NCBI RefSeq assembly: GCF_004798935.1
Contig: NZ_RAHT01000006.1
Coordinates: 248,001 to 312,000 of the forward strand
Direction: 5' to 3'
Source of the DNA: Ningiella ruwaisensis
GTDB lineage: Bacteria; Pseudomonadota; Gammaproteobacteria; Enterobacterales; Alteromonadaceae
Length of the DNA: 64,000 nucleotides
The notes below the pieces were generated by a model that was not told the DNA's origin, ran no database searches, and saw nothing but the letters and a program-made list of their open reading frames with translations. Shown piece after piece: positions 9,218 to 19,257 of the stretch. The translations under genes were made by a program, and so were the position numbers. Numbering within the stretch: the first letter of the stretch is position 1; every line of letters starts with the position of its first letter.

Positions 9218-11249
9218 TTTTCCGACCTTTGCCAACTTTGCAGAATTCCATTTTTTACGACCGCATTTTTTATGGCTTTTGGCGGTATTTGCAATTTTAG
9301 TCTTTGTTTGGATGCGCTTTAAACTGAAAAATAGCGAATGGCAACAGATCCTGCCTCATCACTTACATCAAAGACTTGTGGTTTCGAAAGGAAACAAACA
9401 AAGCCGGGCTCCCTTTATCTGGCTTTTTGTAGCGCTTTGTATTGCCAGTATCGCTCTGGCGGGTCCCAGTTGGGAAAAATTGCCGCAGCCGGTGTATCAA
9501 AGCGAATCGGGCAAGGTCGTAGTGATGGACATGTCCTTATCCATGCGAGCAACAGATGTTTCGCCCAATCGTCTTAGCCGAGCCCGGTTTAAAGCAATCG
9601 ACTTAATTAAGGAAATTAATGATGGCGAGGTTGGCTTGGTTGCTTATGCATCTGATGCATTTACTATTAGTCCACTTACCGATGATATTTCCAATCTGGA
9701 AAACCTTATTCCAAGCTTGAGCCCTGAAATTATGCCCAATTCGGGCAGCAACCCGCTTGCAGGCTTAAAGCATGCCACTGAACTTTTGCAAGGTGCAGGT
9801 TATCAAAGTGGTCACGTATATTGGATAACAGACGGCATTGAAAGTGATCAAATTAAGGCGATTCGAGATTTTGTTAACACTAGTGCTTACGCTTTTTCTG
9901 CGCTTTTAATTGGCAGCGAAGATGGCGCTCCTATAAAACTTAAGGATGGCAGTTTGCTTAAGGACAATCGAGGTAGCATTGTTATACCTCGAACCAATCC
10001 CCGTTATTTAGAGCAGGCACTCAATGCCTCTAACGCGCGAGTGAGCAAGATGAGTATCGATAGCACTGACGTAGATTCCATGATTTTAGCGAGCAATCGA
10101 CTTGACAGCGCAAGAGAGCAAAACAGCGACCAACAAACCGGCGATACCTACAAAGATGCGGGCATATACCTGACATTACTCCTTTTGCCGATTGCTGCGC
10201 TTTTGTTTAGAAGAGGGCTTTTATTTGTTGCCCTGTTAAGCGTTATGCTTCCAATGAGCATCCCTCAACCTGTGTTTGCGCAAAGCGATTCGCAACGTAT
10301 TGAGAGCGCTGAGAGTGATGATGCAAGTTTAAGTACCGGCCCCAAAACAAAAGGCGTAGCCTCAGCTTTAACGCAAGGCTTGCGCTCTTTATTCTTAAAC
10401 GATGACCAGCGCGGCAAAGAAGCCTTTGACCAGCAGGATTACAAAGACGCGCAAAACCTGTTCGATGATATCAACTGGCGGGCAGCGGCGGCTTATAAGT
10501 CTGGAGATTATGAAAAAGCCTTGGAGCTCTATAGTCAGGCAGATGGTATCGATAGCATCTATAATCGAGGTAACGCATTGGCCAAGCTCCAGCAACTGCA
10601 AAAAGCCCTTGAAGCTTATAACAAAGTGCTTAGCCTCGACCCTGAGCATGAAGCCGCGCTAAAAAATAAAAGTATTGTTGAAGAATTGCTAGAACAACAG
10701 CAGCAAGAACAGAACAATCAACAAAGCCAGAGCGAAAATCAAAGCCAGCAAGACAAGCAATCGCAGAATGATTCAGGTGAGGGCGATCAGGAACAAAGTT
10801 CTGATACGTCAAATCAAGAAAATCAGCAACGCTCTGAACGAAACTCTGATCAAAATAATGAGTCTGATCAAAATCAGGATCAGCAGTCAAACGACAATCA
10901 AAACGGGCAACAAAACAATCAACAGCAAGCCCCCTCGCCCGAACAACTTGAGCAAGAAAACAATAAGGATTCCGGTGAATTGGAAGGGGAAAATGCTGAA
11001 CAAAATCAGGCTTCCGCTCAGGGGCAAATGACAGAAGAAAACTCAGAACCTGCTGGCGAACAACAAGCGATCCAAGCGATCAATCCCGATGAGCTCTCTC
11101 CAGAAGAGCGAGAACAAATACAACGAATGCAGACGCTTTTAAACAAAGTGCCCGATGATCCCGCTTATCTTTTGCAGCGCAAAATGCTTTTGGAAGCTCA
11201 GCGAAGGAAACAATATTCAGCACCACAAAATCAGGAGCAGGAGTGGTGA
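9210..11249 (+). CDS. batB: VWA-TPR fusion protein (BatB-BatC type) with Gln/Asn-rich tail
   Basis: A 679-residue protein joining two functions that are separate genes in Bacteroides. The BatB-like part has N-terminal helices (about 20-36 and 68-84), a VWA domain with DMSLS at 107-111, and helices near 310-345. After it come TPR repeats at roughly residues 400-490 (DYEKALELYSQA; QKALEAYNKVLSLDPEHEAAL), as in BatC. Then follows a low-complexity region of about 130 residues rich in Q, N, S, D and E, and a short charged C-terminus (NPDELSPEEREQIQRM). The TPR part is expected in the periplasm. The long Gln/Asn tail is probably a disordered tether. Confidence 0.88.
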   Translation: MPDFPTFANFAEFHFLRPHFLWLLAVFAILVFVWMRFKLKNSEWQQILPHHLHQRLVVSKGNKQSRAPFIWLFVALCIASIALAGPSWEKLPQPVYQSESGKVVVMDMSLSMRATDVSPNRLSRARFKAIDLIKEINDGEVGLVAYASDAFTISPLTDDISNLENLIPSLSPEIMPNSGSNPLAGLKHATELLQGAGYQSGHVYWITDGIESDQIKAIRDFVNTSAYAFSALLIGSEDGAPIKLKDGSLLKDNRGSIVIPRTNPRYLEQALNASNARVSKMSIDSTDVDSMILASNRLDSAREQNSDQQTGDTYKDAGIYLTLLLLPIAALLFRRGLLFVALLSVMLPMSIPQPVFAQSDSQRIESAESDDASLSTGPKTKGVASALTQGLRSLFLNDDQRGKEAFDQQDYKDAQNLFDDINWRAAAAYKSGDYEKALELYSQADGIDSIYNRGNALAKLQQLQKALEAYNKVLSLDPEHEAALKNKSIVEELLEQQQQEQNNQQSQSENQSQQDKQSQNDSGEGDQEQSSDTSNQENQQRSERNSDQNNESDQNQDQQSNDNQNGQQNNQQQAPSPEQLEQENNKDSGELEGENAEQNQASAQGQMTEENSEPAGEQQAIQAINPDELSPEEREQIQRMQTLLNKVPDDPAYLLQRKMLLEAQRRKQYSAPQNQEQEW

Positions 11250-11291
11250 TGGTAAATGTGATAGAAGGTGATAGTGAAGGAAAAGAAAATA

Positions 11292-13163
11292 ATGCAGTTA
11301 CATAAGCTTAAATTGTTTTTATATCGATGTTTGCGTAAAGCATTGTGGGCTTTTTCCACCCTTTTGTTTTGGACACTTTTTAGTAAAGTTGCTTTGGCAG
11401 AGGTGACGCAACTTAATGCCACCATCGACAAAAATCCGGTTCTGCTTGATGAATCTGTTATGTTACAAATAACGGCGGTAGGTGGTGCAGAGCGAGATGC
11501 TATAGACTTTTCAATCTTAACTAAGGATTTTCGCGTTAGCCAACCTTCTGTCAGTCAATCAACACAAATCATCAATTTTGATCGTACTACTACCACGTCG
11601 TGGACGCTGCAACTTTTCCCGAGAGAAACCGGAACGTTTACGATCCCTTCATTTAGTATTGATGGTAAAAGCAGTGAGCCCATCAGACTAGAGGTACTTC
11701 CGGTATCAGATGCGGCCAGAACTCAACCCCGTGAGTTTTTTGTCACAACACAAGTTAACGATAGCGAAGTATTTTTACAACAACAACTACAGTACACGGT
11801 CAAAATTCACCTGGCGGCTGATATTCAACGCGGCAGTCTTTCCGAGCCAGTCCTTGACGGCGCAGTTATTGAGCAATTAGGGGATGACAAGGAATATCAG
11901 GAAGTGATAAATGGTGTACGCTACCGCGTGATCGAGCGAAACTTTGCCGTACTCCCACAAGCAAGCGGCGAATTCACCATAGACGGCCCTGTTTTCCAGG
12001 CAGAGGTACTTACCAATACGCGTCAAAGCTTTGCATTTTTTAACCGGACCAAAACAATATCGCGCGTTGCCCCACCGCAGTCCATTACCGTTTTGCCTAT
12101 TCCACAAGACTACCGCTATACCTGGCTTCCCAGTGAGCAAGTGCAGTTGAGTGAACAATGGCAGCTTGGAAATAACAGCAGCACAGACTTAAGTGAAAAC
12201 GAGTTTGTTGTGGGTGAGCCTGTGACACGAACTGTCACACTGACTGCCATGGGCCTTATGGAAGAGCAACTGCCTGAAATAGACGCGCAGTATCATCCGA
12301 GTTTTAAAACCTATCCCGAGCAGGGAAGCAAGGCAACAGTTGAACGGGATAATCGCCTGATCGCTCAATTAGTGCAAAGTACGGCGGTGATCCCTAGCGA
12401 GGCAGGAGATTTTGTACTGCCCGAGATCCGTGTGCCCTGGTTTGATGTAAGGACAGGTGATACACGTTTTGCCATCCTTCCGGCTCGTTCCGTAAAAGTC
12501 ATCGAAGCAAGTGGCAATGCAAACACGCAGGTAGCGCCTGCAAGTAACATCAACACTGACAGTAGCGATGAGGCATTTGAATCTGACGAGCAACTAGCAC
12601 AGGATGATGATACAAGCGGAGTCGCTGAAACCGCAGCGCAAAATCGCTTTCCTACTCTCTTTTTTGGTTTTGATATCCTTCACGCAATCTTGCTATTTTT
12701 ACTGGTCATTGCGATAGTAATTGTGTTCATACTTCAAAAACAAGTCGCACGCGCACGCGCCTTTATCTCTAAAAATGGCGCTACAAATGGCGCTGTAAAT
12801 GGCGCTGCGAGCCATTCTGCCGGTGCTTCCGTTCAGGCCATGGATGAGGCGCAAGCGTGGCAACAGCTAAATCAAGCCCTCCAGTCGCAAAATTTGGGAA
12901 AGGTGCAGCATCATCTGCGCATTTGGCTAGGCTATGTTTGCGGAAAACCGGTAACATCAATTACGGCTACATTAAAATCGCTTGACGCAAAAGAAGCGTT
13001 AGCAGCACTTAACAATGGTTTATCTCAACAATATTCCAGTGCACCTGGCACATCCGCTTCCGGCTTTGATACTCAGGTATTAAAACAAGCCCTTGAAGCG
13101 CTTCGCGTAAATTCCCACAATGGACGGCAAGCGCAAACTCGTACTAGTATGTATCCTCTATAA
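11292..13163 (+). CDS. batD: BatD-like protein
   Basis: A 623-residue secreted, membrane-anchored protein with an N-terminal signal (hydrophobic residues about 18-36, ending KVALA), beta-rich Ig-like repeats through the middle (VTQLNATIDKNPVLLDESVM is a typical BatD opening), a membrane helix near 458-480 and a cytoplasmic tail. The ATG at 11292 is preferred over the GTG at 11268 because an AAGGA lies upstream and the signal peptide then starts normally. It closes the Bat operon, 42 bases after the VWA-TPR gene. Role in the Bat complex is presumed from family and context. Confidence 0.85.
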   Translation: MQLHKLKLFLYRCLRKALWAFSTLLFWTLFSKVALAEVTQLNATIDKNPVLLDESVMLQITAVGGAERDAIDFSILTKDFRVSQPSVSQSTQIINFDRTTTTSWTLQLFPRETGTFTIPSFSIDGKSSEPIRLEVLPVSDAARTQPREFFVTTQVNDSEVFLQQQLQYTVKIHLAADIQRGSLSEPVLDGAVIEQLGDDKEYQEVINGVRYRVIERNFAVLPQASGEFTIDGPVFQAEVLTNTRQSFAFFNRTKTISRVAPPQSITVLPIPQDYRYTWLPSEQVQLSEQWQLGNNSSTDLSENEFVVGEPVTRTVTLTAMGLMEEQLPEIDAQYHPSFKTYPEQGSKATVERDNRLIAQLVQSTAVIPSEAGDFVLPEIRVPWFDVRTGDTRFAILPARSVKVIEASGNANTQVAPASNINTDSSDEAFESDEQLAQDDDTSGVAETAAQNRFPTLFFGFDILHAILLFLLVIAIVIVFILQKQVARARAFISKNGATNGAVNGAASHSAGASVQAMDEAQAWQQLNQALQSQNLGKVQHHLRIWLGYVCGKPVTSITATLKSLDAKEALAALNNGLSQQYSSAPGTSASGFDTQVLKQALEALRVNSHNGRQAQTRTSMYPL

Positions 13164-13194
13164 AACAATTTAAAAAAATAAAGGAAGAAATCGA

Positions 13195-15093
13195 ATGAAG
13201 AAGTCCTTGTTCAAACATTCCCAGCTTTGTCTTGCGATGGGTCTTGCTATAGGCATGACAATAGGCCTGAGTGCCTGTAGCCCAAAACCCGAAACACAAT
13301 CCGAAGCAAGCCCGCAAGGGGCTCAGCAAGAACAAAAAGCCGTTGAAGAACAAAGACAAGCACCGAAAAACGAATCCATGCGATTGGCCCAGTTTTTTGC
13401 AGATTCATTTGAAGAGGATCTAAAACGCTCTCCAATGGGTCAAAGTTATCTCGGAATAAAATGGGATTATGGAAAATGGGATGACGTTTCACCAGAAGCC
13501 GAAACCCAATTGCGTGAGCTCATGCTCAAGCGTCTCGAGCTTGCGCAGGCGTTTAAACGCGACGAACTTAATGAACAGGAAAAGCTAAGCCTGCAAATTT
13601 ACGAAGCTGATCTACAACGACGATTGGCAAACGATGAATTTAGGCTACACACTTACATCATGCATCAATTCAGAGCATGGCACACTACCGTTCCAAGCTT
13701 TTTGATCAATATTCATCGTATATCTTCGATTGAGGATGCTGAGGCATACATCTCCAGACTAGAGGGGGTGCAGCCTTTGTTTGAGCAAGTTTTTGAGCAG
13801 CTTAAGCTACGTGAAAACGCGGGAATTTTTCCGCCCCAATGGTCTTATGATCAAATGATTCAGGCTTCTAATAATGTGATTCAGGGTAATCCATTTGAAG
13901 AAAGCAACAAAGATTCGACCTTACTGGCAGATTTTAAGGAAAAGCTCGATGCCCTTGGTTTAAGCAATGCTGAAAAAGGCGGCTTAATTGCCAGAGCAGA
14001 ACAAGCGTTGCTTGAAAGTGTCAAACCTGCTTATGAAGAAATGATGACCGTTCTTTTAAATCAACGCATGAAAAGTCCTGACGGAGATGGCGTATGGCGC
14101 CTGCCAAACGGTGATAGTTGGTATCAGAATCGATTAAATTGGTTCACAACAACAGATTTAAATGCCCAAGAAGTACATGAACTGGGACTTAAGCATGTCC
14201 AGCGTATTCATAATGAAATGCGTAACATTATGGAGCAGGTTAATTTTGAAGGTGATTTGCAAGCCTTCTTTAAGTTCATGCGCGAAGACGATCAGTTTTA
14301 TTATGCTAATGACGAAGAAGGTCGCAATCGTTATTTGACGGAAGCAAAAGCCTACATTGATATGATGGAAGCGAAAATTCCAGAGTATTTTGGACTCATT
14401 CCGCAAGCCGACATGATCGTTAAACGCGTTGAAGCCTTCAGAGAACAATCTGCCGGTAAAGCCTTTTACCAGTCTCCGGCAAAAGACGGCTCTCGGCCTG
14501 GAATCTACTATGCTAACTTATATGACATGCGAAGCATGCCAACTTACCAGATGGAAGCCCTGGCTTATCATGAAGGCATTCCCGGACATCACATGCAGCG
14601 CGCTATCACGCAAGAACTGGAAGGCATTCCGGAATTCCAGAAATACGTTTCCTTTACTGCCTACACCGAAGGTTGGGGACTTTATACCGAGGAACTTGCC
14701 AAAGATATGGGCTTCTACAAAGACCCTTACTCCGACTTCGGCCGTCTAGCCATGGAGTTATGGCGAGCATGTCGTTTAGTGGTAGATACAGGTATTCATG
14801 AGATGAAGTGGTCACGAGATGAAGCCATTGCCTATTTAATTGAAAATACGCCTAATCCAGAATATGACGCGGTAAAAGCAATTGAACGCTACATCGCGAT
14901 GCCCGGACAAGCAACGGCCTATATGGTGGGTAAATTAAAAATTATGGAACTGCGAGAAAGGGCCATGCAACGCTTAGGTGATAAATTCAGCTATGCTGAT
15001 TTTCACGATCAGCTACTAATGCACGGACCTATCCCACTTAATATCTTAGAAGAAAGGATTGATGCATGGCTTGCTGAGCAAGCTGCTAGCTAG
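13195..15093 (+). CDS. DUF885 family lipoprotein, probable metallopeptidase
   Basis: A 632-residue protein with a lipoprotein signal (LSAC, modified Cys at 28) and the DUF885 signature YHEGIPGHHMQ near residue 460, followed by YTEGWGLYTEEL, which together supply the His/Glu ligands of a gluzincin-like zinc site. Members are thought to be peptidases or dipeptidases. It should sit in the envelope facing the periplasm. It follows batD by 31 bases with its own AAGGAAG ribosome binding site, so it may be co-transcribed with the Bat operon or have its own promoter. A strong hairpin terminates it. Confidence 0.88.
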   Translation: MKKSLFKHSQLCLAMGLAIGMTIGLSACSPKPETQSEASPQGAQQEQKAVEEQRQAPKNESMRLAQFFADSFEEDLKRSPMGQSYLGIKWDYGKWDDVSPEAETQLRELMLKRLELAQAFKRDELNEQEKLSLQIYEADLQRRLANDEFRLHTYIMHQFRAWHTTVPSFLINIHRISSIEDAEAYISRLEGVQPLFEQVFEQLKLRENAGIFPPQWSYDQMIQASNNVIQGNPFEESNKDSTLLADFKEKLDALGLSNAEKGGLIARAEQALLESVKPAYEEMMTVLLNQRMKSPDGDGVWRLPNGDSWYQNRLNWFTTTDLNAQEVHELGLKHVQRIHNEMRNIMEQVNFEGDLQAFFKFMREDDQFYYANDEEGRNRYLTEAKAYIDMMEAKIPEYFGLIPQADMIVKRVEAFREQSAGKAFYQSPAKDGSRPGIYYANLYDMRSMPTYQMEALAYHEGIPGHHMQRAITQELEGIPEFQKYVSFTAYTEGWGLYTEELAKDMGFYKDPYSDFGRLAMELWRACRLVVDTGIHEMKWSRDEAIAYLIENTPNPEYDAVKAIERYIAMPGQATAYMVGKLKIMELRERAMQRLGDKFSYADFHDQLLMHGPIPLNILEERIDAWLAEQAAS

Positions 15094-15127
15094 GTGTTTC
15101 ATTAGTTTAAAAATAAACGCGCAATAA

Positions 15128-15178
15128 AAAAGGCTCAATTTTTGCTGATACAAATTATCAACTTTAATTGAGCCTTTT
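15128..15178. terminator. bidirectional terminator between two convergent genes
   Basis: AAAAGGCTCAA (15128-15138) and TTGAGCCTTTT (15168-15178) form an 11-bp stem with flanking A and T runs on both sides. It serves the DUF885 gene and the convergent beta-helix protein gene. Confidence 0.8.
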
Positions 15179-15200
15179 AGCGTTTACCGACATTTATCGG

Positions 15201-18200
15201 CTATTGTTCATAAGGGCCAATGTCTGCTGCACCACCAATCGGTCTGGCAATACCGTTGATATCCTCAAAAGACTTCAGGCCATCTATTGCGCCGTCAATC
15301 GCCGGTGATGAAGGCATCACATTAAAATTAAAGTTCTGCGCATCAACAAATTGCGGTGAGTCGTAAATAATGTCAGTCGCCAGACTCAGATTATCTTCAT
15401 CAGCAAATGCACCATCTTTAACTATGATATTGTTTCGAACATCCAGGTTAGAAGACAAGTATTCAAAAAATGCATTCTCCCCTTCGGCTACATGAAAGAT
15501 ATTGTTGTACATGCGCAGATTACTCACATTACCAATGTGCACCTCACTGTCGATTTGAGGGTGAGTCGCATTGGCGAAGCTTACGTTATGCACCACGTCA
15601 ATGTTGTCTGACGCATAGAGATTAATTCCGCGGCCACCATTATTGTAGGTGATATTATTTTCAATCAAGGTGCGACCGGAATAAATTCCTACCAAACCAT
15701 CGCTTGTATAGCCTTGGTCGATAGCAAGTGCATCAATAATGATACCGTTGCCGTCGGTGACGCGCTCTTGAAGCTCAGGCGAACTGCTTGCGTAGAAATT
15801 AAAGTAGTTATAATTTCCGTAAGATATATTGCCTGTGATCACTGTGCGGTAAGTTTCAGTGTTGTCATCATAGTTGTGATTCTCCCATACCGAAATACCA
15901 CTTGGCGCCCATACGTTGTAATACGCATTGTTGTGCACAAGGTTATTTTTAATCAAAATGTAGTCGGCGCGCTTCATTGCGATCCCACCTGCTGACATTT
16001 CAAATATATGATTATTTTCAATGATAATATGATGAGGATAAGTGTATTCACCATCAACTTGACGTGACTCTGTTCCAATACCTACACCCACTAACCCTTC
16101 TGCATACCAGTTATCTTGACGAATGGCTTCAGCTTCTTCGGGGGTGATGGAGCCAGCTAATCCACTTATCTTCAAACCTTTTACGCGAACGTAAGATGCA
16201 CCGTTTAATACAACGCCATTTGGTCCTCTTACAATAAAGTGCGCTGTACCGGGCTCATAGGCTTCAATGCTGATCCAGTTATCTGCTGTTCCTGACTGCG
16301 ATAGGCTAATACTCGTGCCATAGCCTGGCGTCGGATATTCACCCGGCATAACAATCAGTTTGTCTCCTGCTTGCAGCTTATCAGCGCCAACCTGAGGTGT
16401 TTTCACAGCCGTTTCAATACTCAAACCATCGTTGCTATCGTCACCCTCTGGTGACACATAATAATCTGTGCCTGATGTACGCACATATTCAATGTCGTAG
16501 GCGACTTCACTCGGTGGGGGCGCTACACCGCCAGTATCTCCTATGCGCTCAACCACACTGCGATTAATCCCAAACCCTTTCTCAAACCAGCCGGTACCGG
16601 AAGCATCTGTCTTACCACGCTCGCCTTGCTCTTCACCGTTGACACTGCGAACCACTACATTATCAAAATAGAAGGCGTTTTCAGTATGAGAATCGGCGCT
16701 TGCGTTGATACCAATAAAGAAGTGAACTTCAGATACATTGCAGTCTTCAACAGCAACACAGTCGTCAGCCAGATTGAAATCACTCTTGTTAAGCGTAATT
16801 GTTGTCCACTCTCCAGGCGAATAGGTATTGTAGTGAGGCGCTACATCGACAGAGTTTGCGTTGCGTAAATAGACCCAAAAGCTTTGTGCTACATCCGACT
16901 TGACATCAAAGCTTACGGTTTCAAAATCATCGAAGCTAAATGTATTTTCCAATATCAGTGCAGCTACTGCATGCCAGCGATTGATAGGCGTTATTGCCAA
17001 CTCAGCTTTAAAGGCATAGCCAATTTGCACAGGGTTATCTGCAAGCTCGCGAGTGATACTCGTTGAAGTTTGACCGTAGCCCACACTCAACCAGCCTGTT
17101 CCCGCTTCGTCTACTTTACCTCTGTTCACATTGGTATCGTTACTTCCATCGTTTATTACCAGATTGTCAAAGTAAAAACTATTGCTTGAATGCGCGTCAA
17201 AATAGGGATCGATTCCTACAAAAAACTGCACGCTGGCAATATCAACGCCGGAAGGGTTATTAAAATCGCTTGCGGTCAAGGTAACGGTTCCCCAGGAATC
17301 ACCTGCATAAGTATTGTAATACGCAGCAATATCCTGATTACTCGAGTCCCTCAGATATACCCAGTAGCTTTGTGGTAAGTCCGCTTTAACTTCAAAAGTA
17401 AGGGTGTTGAAGTCTTCTGCCGCAACGGGCTCTTCAAGTTGCAGACCACTAACACTATTCCAACGTTTTCCGGCTGCCAGTGCCACGTCTGTTTTAATTA
17501 CGTAGTCGATTTGCGGCTGAGAATTAATTATATAGTCTTCCACCGCAGGTACCGTTTCGGTGCGCGCTGGAAAGTTGATCCCGCCGTATTGCAAAAACTG
17601 CTCTGCACCGCGTCTTCTGTTCCACATACTAGTGGGTTCGTAAATTCGATGATTATCTGGAGCCAGTGACGCCAGTAAACTATCAACCAAATTCAATCGC
17701 AAGCGACCTAGCTGGGTTTGTGGGTCGGACGTAGTCTGGAACATAACATGAGATTGGCCACTGAATACCGGTGCGATTTCATTCCAAAAGGCCATCGTCC
17801 GCTCATGATCTTTTGATGGACCGTAAGAAATCAGCACATAGGCATTTGATTCATCCGCCCAGGTAGAGGTTTTATCCAATACATATTGAATATCATCCAA
17901 GTGACGCTGATACCAATGAGAGCTTTCGTTGATGTCCTGCCAGTACCCCATCCAAACTGACACCCGCAATACATTGGCGCCATTCTCTGAAATCAGGTTT
18001 TTGATATAGCCTTCATAACCCTCTTCATTCGCTTTCATGTGCTCAATGTCGTAAATATCGACAAAAAAATCGACACCCACAAAAGCTTCGTTTGTATCTG
18101 TATAAACTTCCTGCGCACTCTGATCCCATATTACAGGACCACGATTTGACGCTTGCGCAGATAAAGCTAAACAGGCAAACAACGCGACAAAGAGGTAGAG

Positions 18201-18227
18201 TTTGACCGATTGATATAAAGTGTTCAT
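15201..18227 (-). CDS. secreted multidomain beta-helix protein with two carbohydrate-binding-like repeats
   Basis: A 1008-residue protein with a signal peptide (cleavage near AQA, residue 26). Residues about 45-225 look like the first half of a GH5-like TIM barrel, but at the fourth-strand position where the catalytic Asn-Glu normally lies the sequence is TSDP (166-169), so this part is probably inactive. Two repeats of about 160 residues (239-398, 400-562), each beginning with a YVIKT/YAFKA strand and ending in FYFDN and a GTGW loop, look like carbohydrate-binding modules. Residues 586-1008 start with a YYVSPEGDDSNDG motif and form a right-handed parallel beta-helix, ending in an SPAIDG...IGPYEQ tail typical of choice-of-anchor Q domains. 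A polysaccharide lyase or binding protein is plausible; the substrate is unknown. Confidence 0.82.
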   Translation of the reverse strand: MNTLYQSVKLYLFVALFACLALSAQASNRGPVIWDQSAQEVYTDTNEAFVGVDFFVDIYDIEHMKANEEGYEGYIKNLISENGANVLRVSVWMGYWQDINESSHWYQRHLDDIQYVLDKTSTWADESNAYVLISYGPSKDHERTMAFWNEIAPVFSGQSHVMFQTTSDPQTQLGRLRLNLVDSLLASLAPDNHRIYEPTSMWNRRRGAEQFLQYGGINFPARTETVPAVEDYIINSQPQIDYVIKTDVALAAGKRWNSVSGLQLEEPVAAEDFNTLTFEVKADLPQSYWVYLRDSSNQDIAAYYNTYAGDSWGTVTLTASDFNNPSGVDIASVQFFVGIDPYFDAHSSNSFYFDNLVINDGSNDTNVNRGKVDEAGTGWLSVGYGQTSTSITRELADNPVQIGYAFKAELAITPINRWHAVAALILENTFSFDDFETVSFDVKSDVAQSFWVYLRNANSVDVAPHYNTYSPGEWTTITLNKSDFNLADDCVAVEDCNVSEVHFFIGINASADSHTENAFYFDNVVVRSVNGEEQGERGKTDASGTGWFEKGFGINRSVVERIGDTGGVAPPPSEVAYDIEYVRTSGTDYYVSPEGDDSNDGLSIETAVKTPQVGADKLQAGDKLIVMPGEYPTPGYGTSISLSQSGTADNWISIEAYEPGTAHFIVRGPNGVVLNGASYVRVKGLKISGLAGSITPEEAEAIRQDNWYAEGLVGVGIGTESRQVDGEYTYPHHIIIENNHIFEMSAGGIAMKRADYILIKNNLVHNNAYYNVWAPSGISVWENHNYDDNTETYRTVITGNISYGNYNYFNFYASSSPELQERVTDGNGIIIDALAIDQGYTSDGLVGIYSGRTLIENNITYNNGGRGINLYASDNIDVVHNVSFANATHPQIDSEVHIGNVSNLRMYNNIFHVAEGENAFFEYLSSNLDVRNNIIVKDGAFADEDNLSLATDIIYDSPQFVDAQNFNFNVMPSSPAIDGAIDGLKSFEDINGIARPIGGAADIGPYEQ

Positions 18228-18519
18228 AGTTTTATCCGTAAAATGCGACGTTCATTTATGGCATTTGGCGACTTAGATTGTGAGTTCACCAATTCTTCAT
18301 TTATATTGAATACATGTTTGTTCTGCTTATTTATTGAAGTGACAAAACATTAACGACATTATTCGTAAAATAAATGTTAAAAAAGTGTATATTTTGCATA
18401 CATTAAGCGCTATAAATTTATCGGATACATATATAATTATTTCGGCGCGAATGTTTTTTGAGCGATATTTGCATTCAGCTTTTTTATTGCTTGAACTAAT
18501 AAAATTTTATAAATATCAA

Positions 18520-18557
18520 AGAGTAATGTTTACGGAAAAAGCCCAAACGCTTACTCT
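18520..18557. repeat. hairpin in the leader region before the ECF sigma gene
   Basis: AGAGTAA and GTTT pair with AAAC and TTACTCT around a 13-base loop, followed by a T-rich stretch. It may end an unseen upstream transcript or act on the sigma factor mRNA. The remaining 18228-18702 region is AT-rich with no gene that can be supported; the 63-codon frame at 18385 has no ribosome binding site and lies across this hairpin. Confidence 0.4.
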
Positions 18558-18702
18558 TTACGTTATTTTTTGGTGAGATTACTTTATTTACCACTGGCAT
18601 CTCTGTCCTTTCCACTTGTTTATGCAGGTATCTGGGCATATACCTTTGGCTTATATTCAATCGAGGGGGCATGCATGTTCAATATAAAAGCGATTTTTTA
18701 TT

Positions 18703-19257
18703 ATGTTTGGGAATAAAATCGATGTGTCGCCGGTCTCTACCGATATGATGACAAAACAAAAACGATACGAAGCCTTGGTAAAAGCATTGCATGCTGATGT
18801 TTTTCGCTATGCTGTTTGGCTGATAAAAGACAGGGCCATTGCCGAAGATGTGGTTCAAGAGACCTTCCTTCGCGCCTGGAAATCTTTAGATTCGCTGCAG
18901 GATGAATCAGCAGCAAAGTCGTGGCTGATAACGATCTTAAGGAGAGAAAATGCCAGGCGATTTGAGCGAAAGCAATTTGATTTGGTAGATATTGATGATG
19001 TGAGTGTTTCCGACCCGGGTGCAAGTAGCGACGGACACGCAGAAAATCGCCAATTGCGAAAAGCCATTGCTTCTTTAAGTGATGAGTACAGAGAGCCAAT
19101 CGTTATGCAGGTGTTAATGGGTTTTAATGGCGACGAAATCGCAAAGCAATTAAATTTAAACAAAAATACGGTGATGACTCGGCTGTTTAGAGCGCGCAGT
19201 CAAATTAAAGAGATAATGACCGGTGATCAGGCAGTTGGAGTACAGAAAAATGGATGA
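18703..19257 (+). CDS. ECF RNA polymerase sigma factor
   Basis: A 184-residue ECF (sigma-70 family) factor. Region 2 is recognisable from DVFRYAVWLIKDRAIAEDVVQETFLRAW and region 4 from LSDEYREPIVMQVLMGFNGDEIAKQL with the HTH that follows. The start may be the ATG at 18703 or the later MTKQKRYEAL start at 18748; neither has a clear ribosome binding site. The stop overlaps the start of a DUF3379 protein by 8 bases, a typical sigma/anti-sigma arrangement. The signal sensed is not evident from neighbours. Confidence 0.93.
   Translation: MFGNKIDVSPVSTDMMTKQKRYEALVKALHADVFRYAVWLIKDRAIAEDVVQETFLRAWKSLDSLQDESAAKSWLITILRRENARRFERKQFDLVDIDDVSVSDPGASSDGHAENRQLRKAIASLSDEYREPIVMQVLMGFNGDEIAKQLNLNKNTVMTRLFRARSQIKEIMTGDQAVGVQKNG

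Noticed and set aside
18385-18576. 63-codon open frame before the ECF sigma gene
   Set aside because: AT-rich, no ribosome binding site, overlaps a hairpin, and has no recognisable protein pattern.
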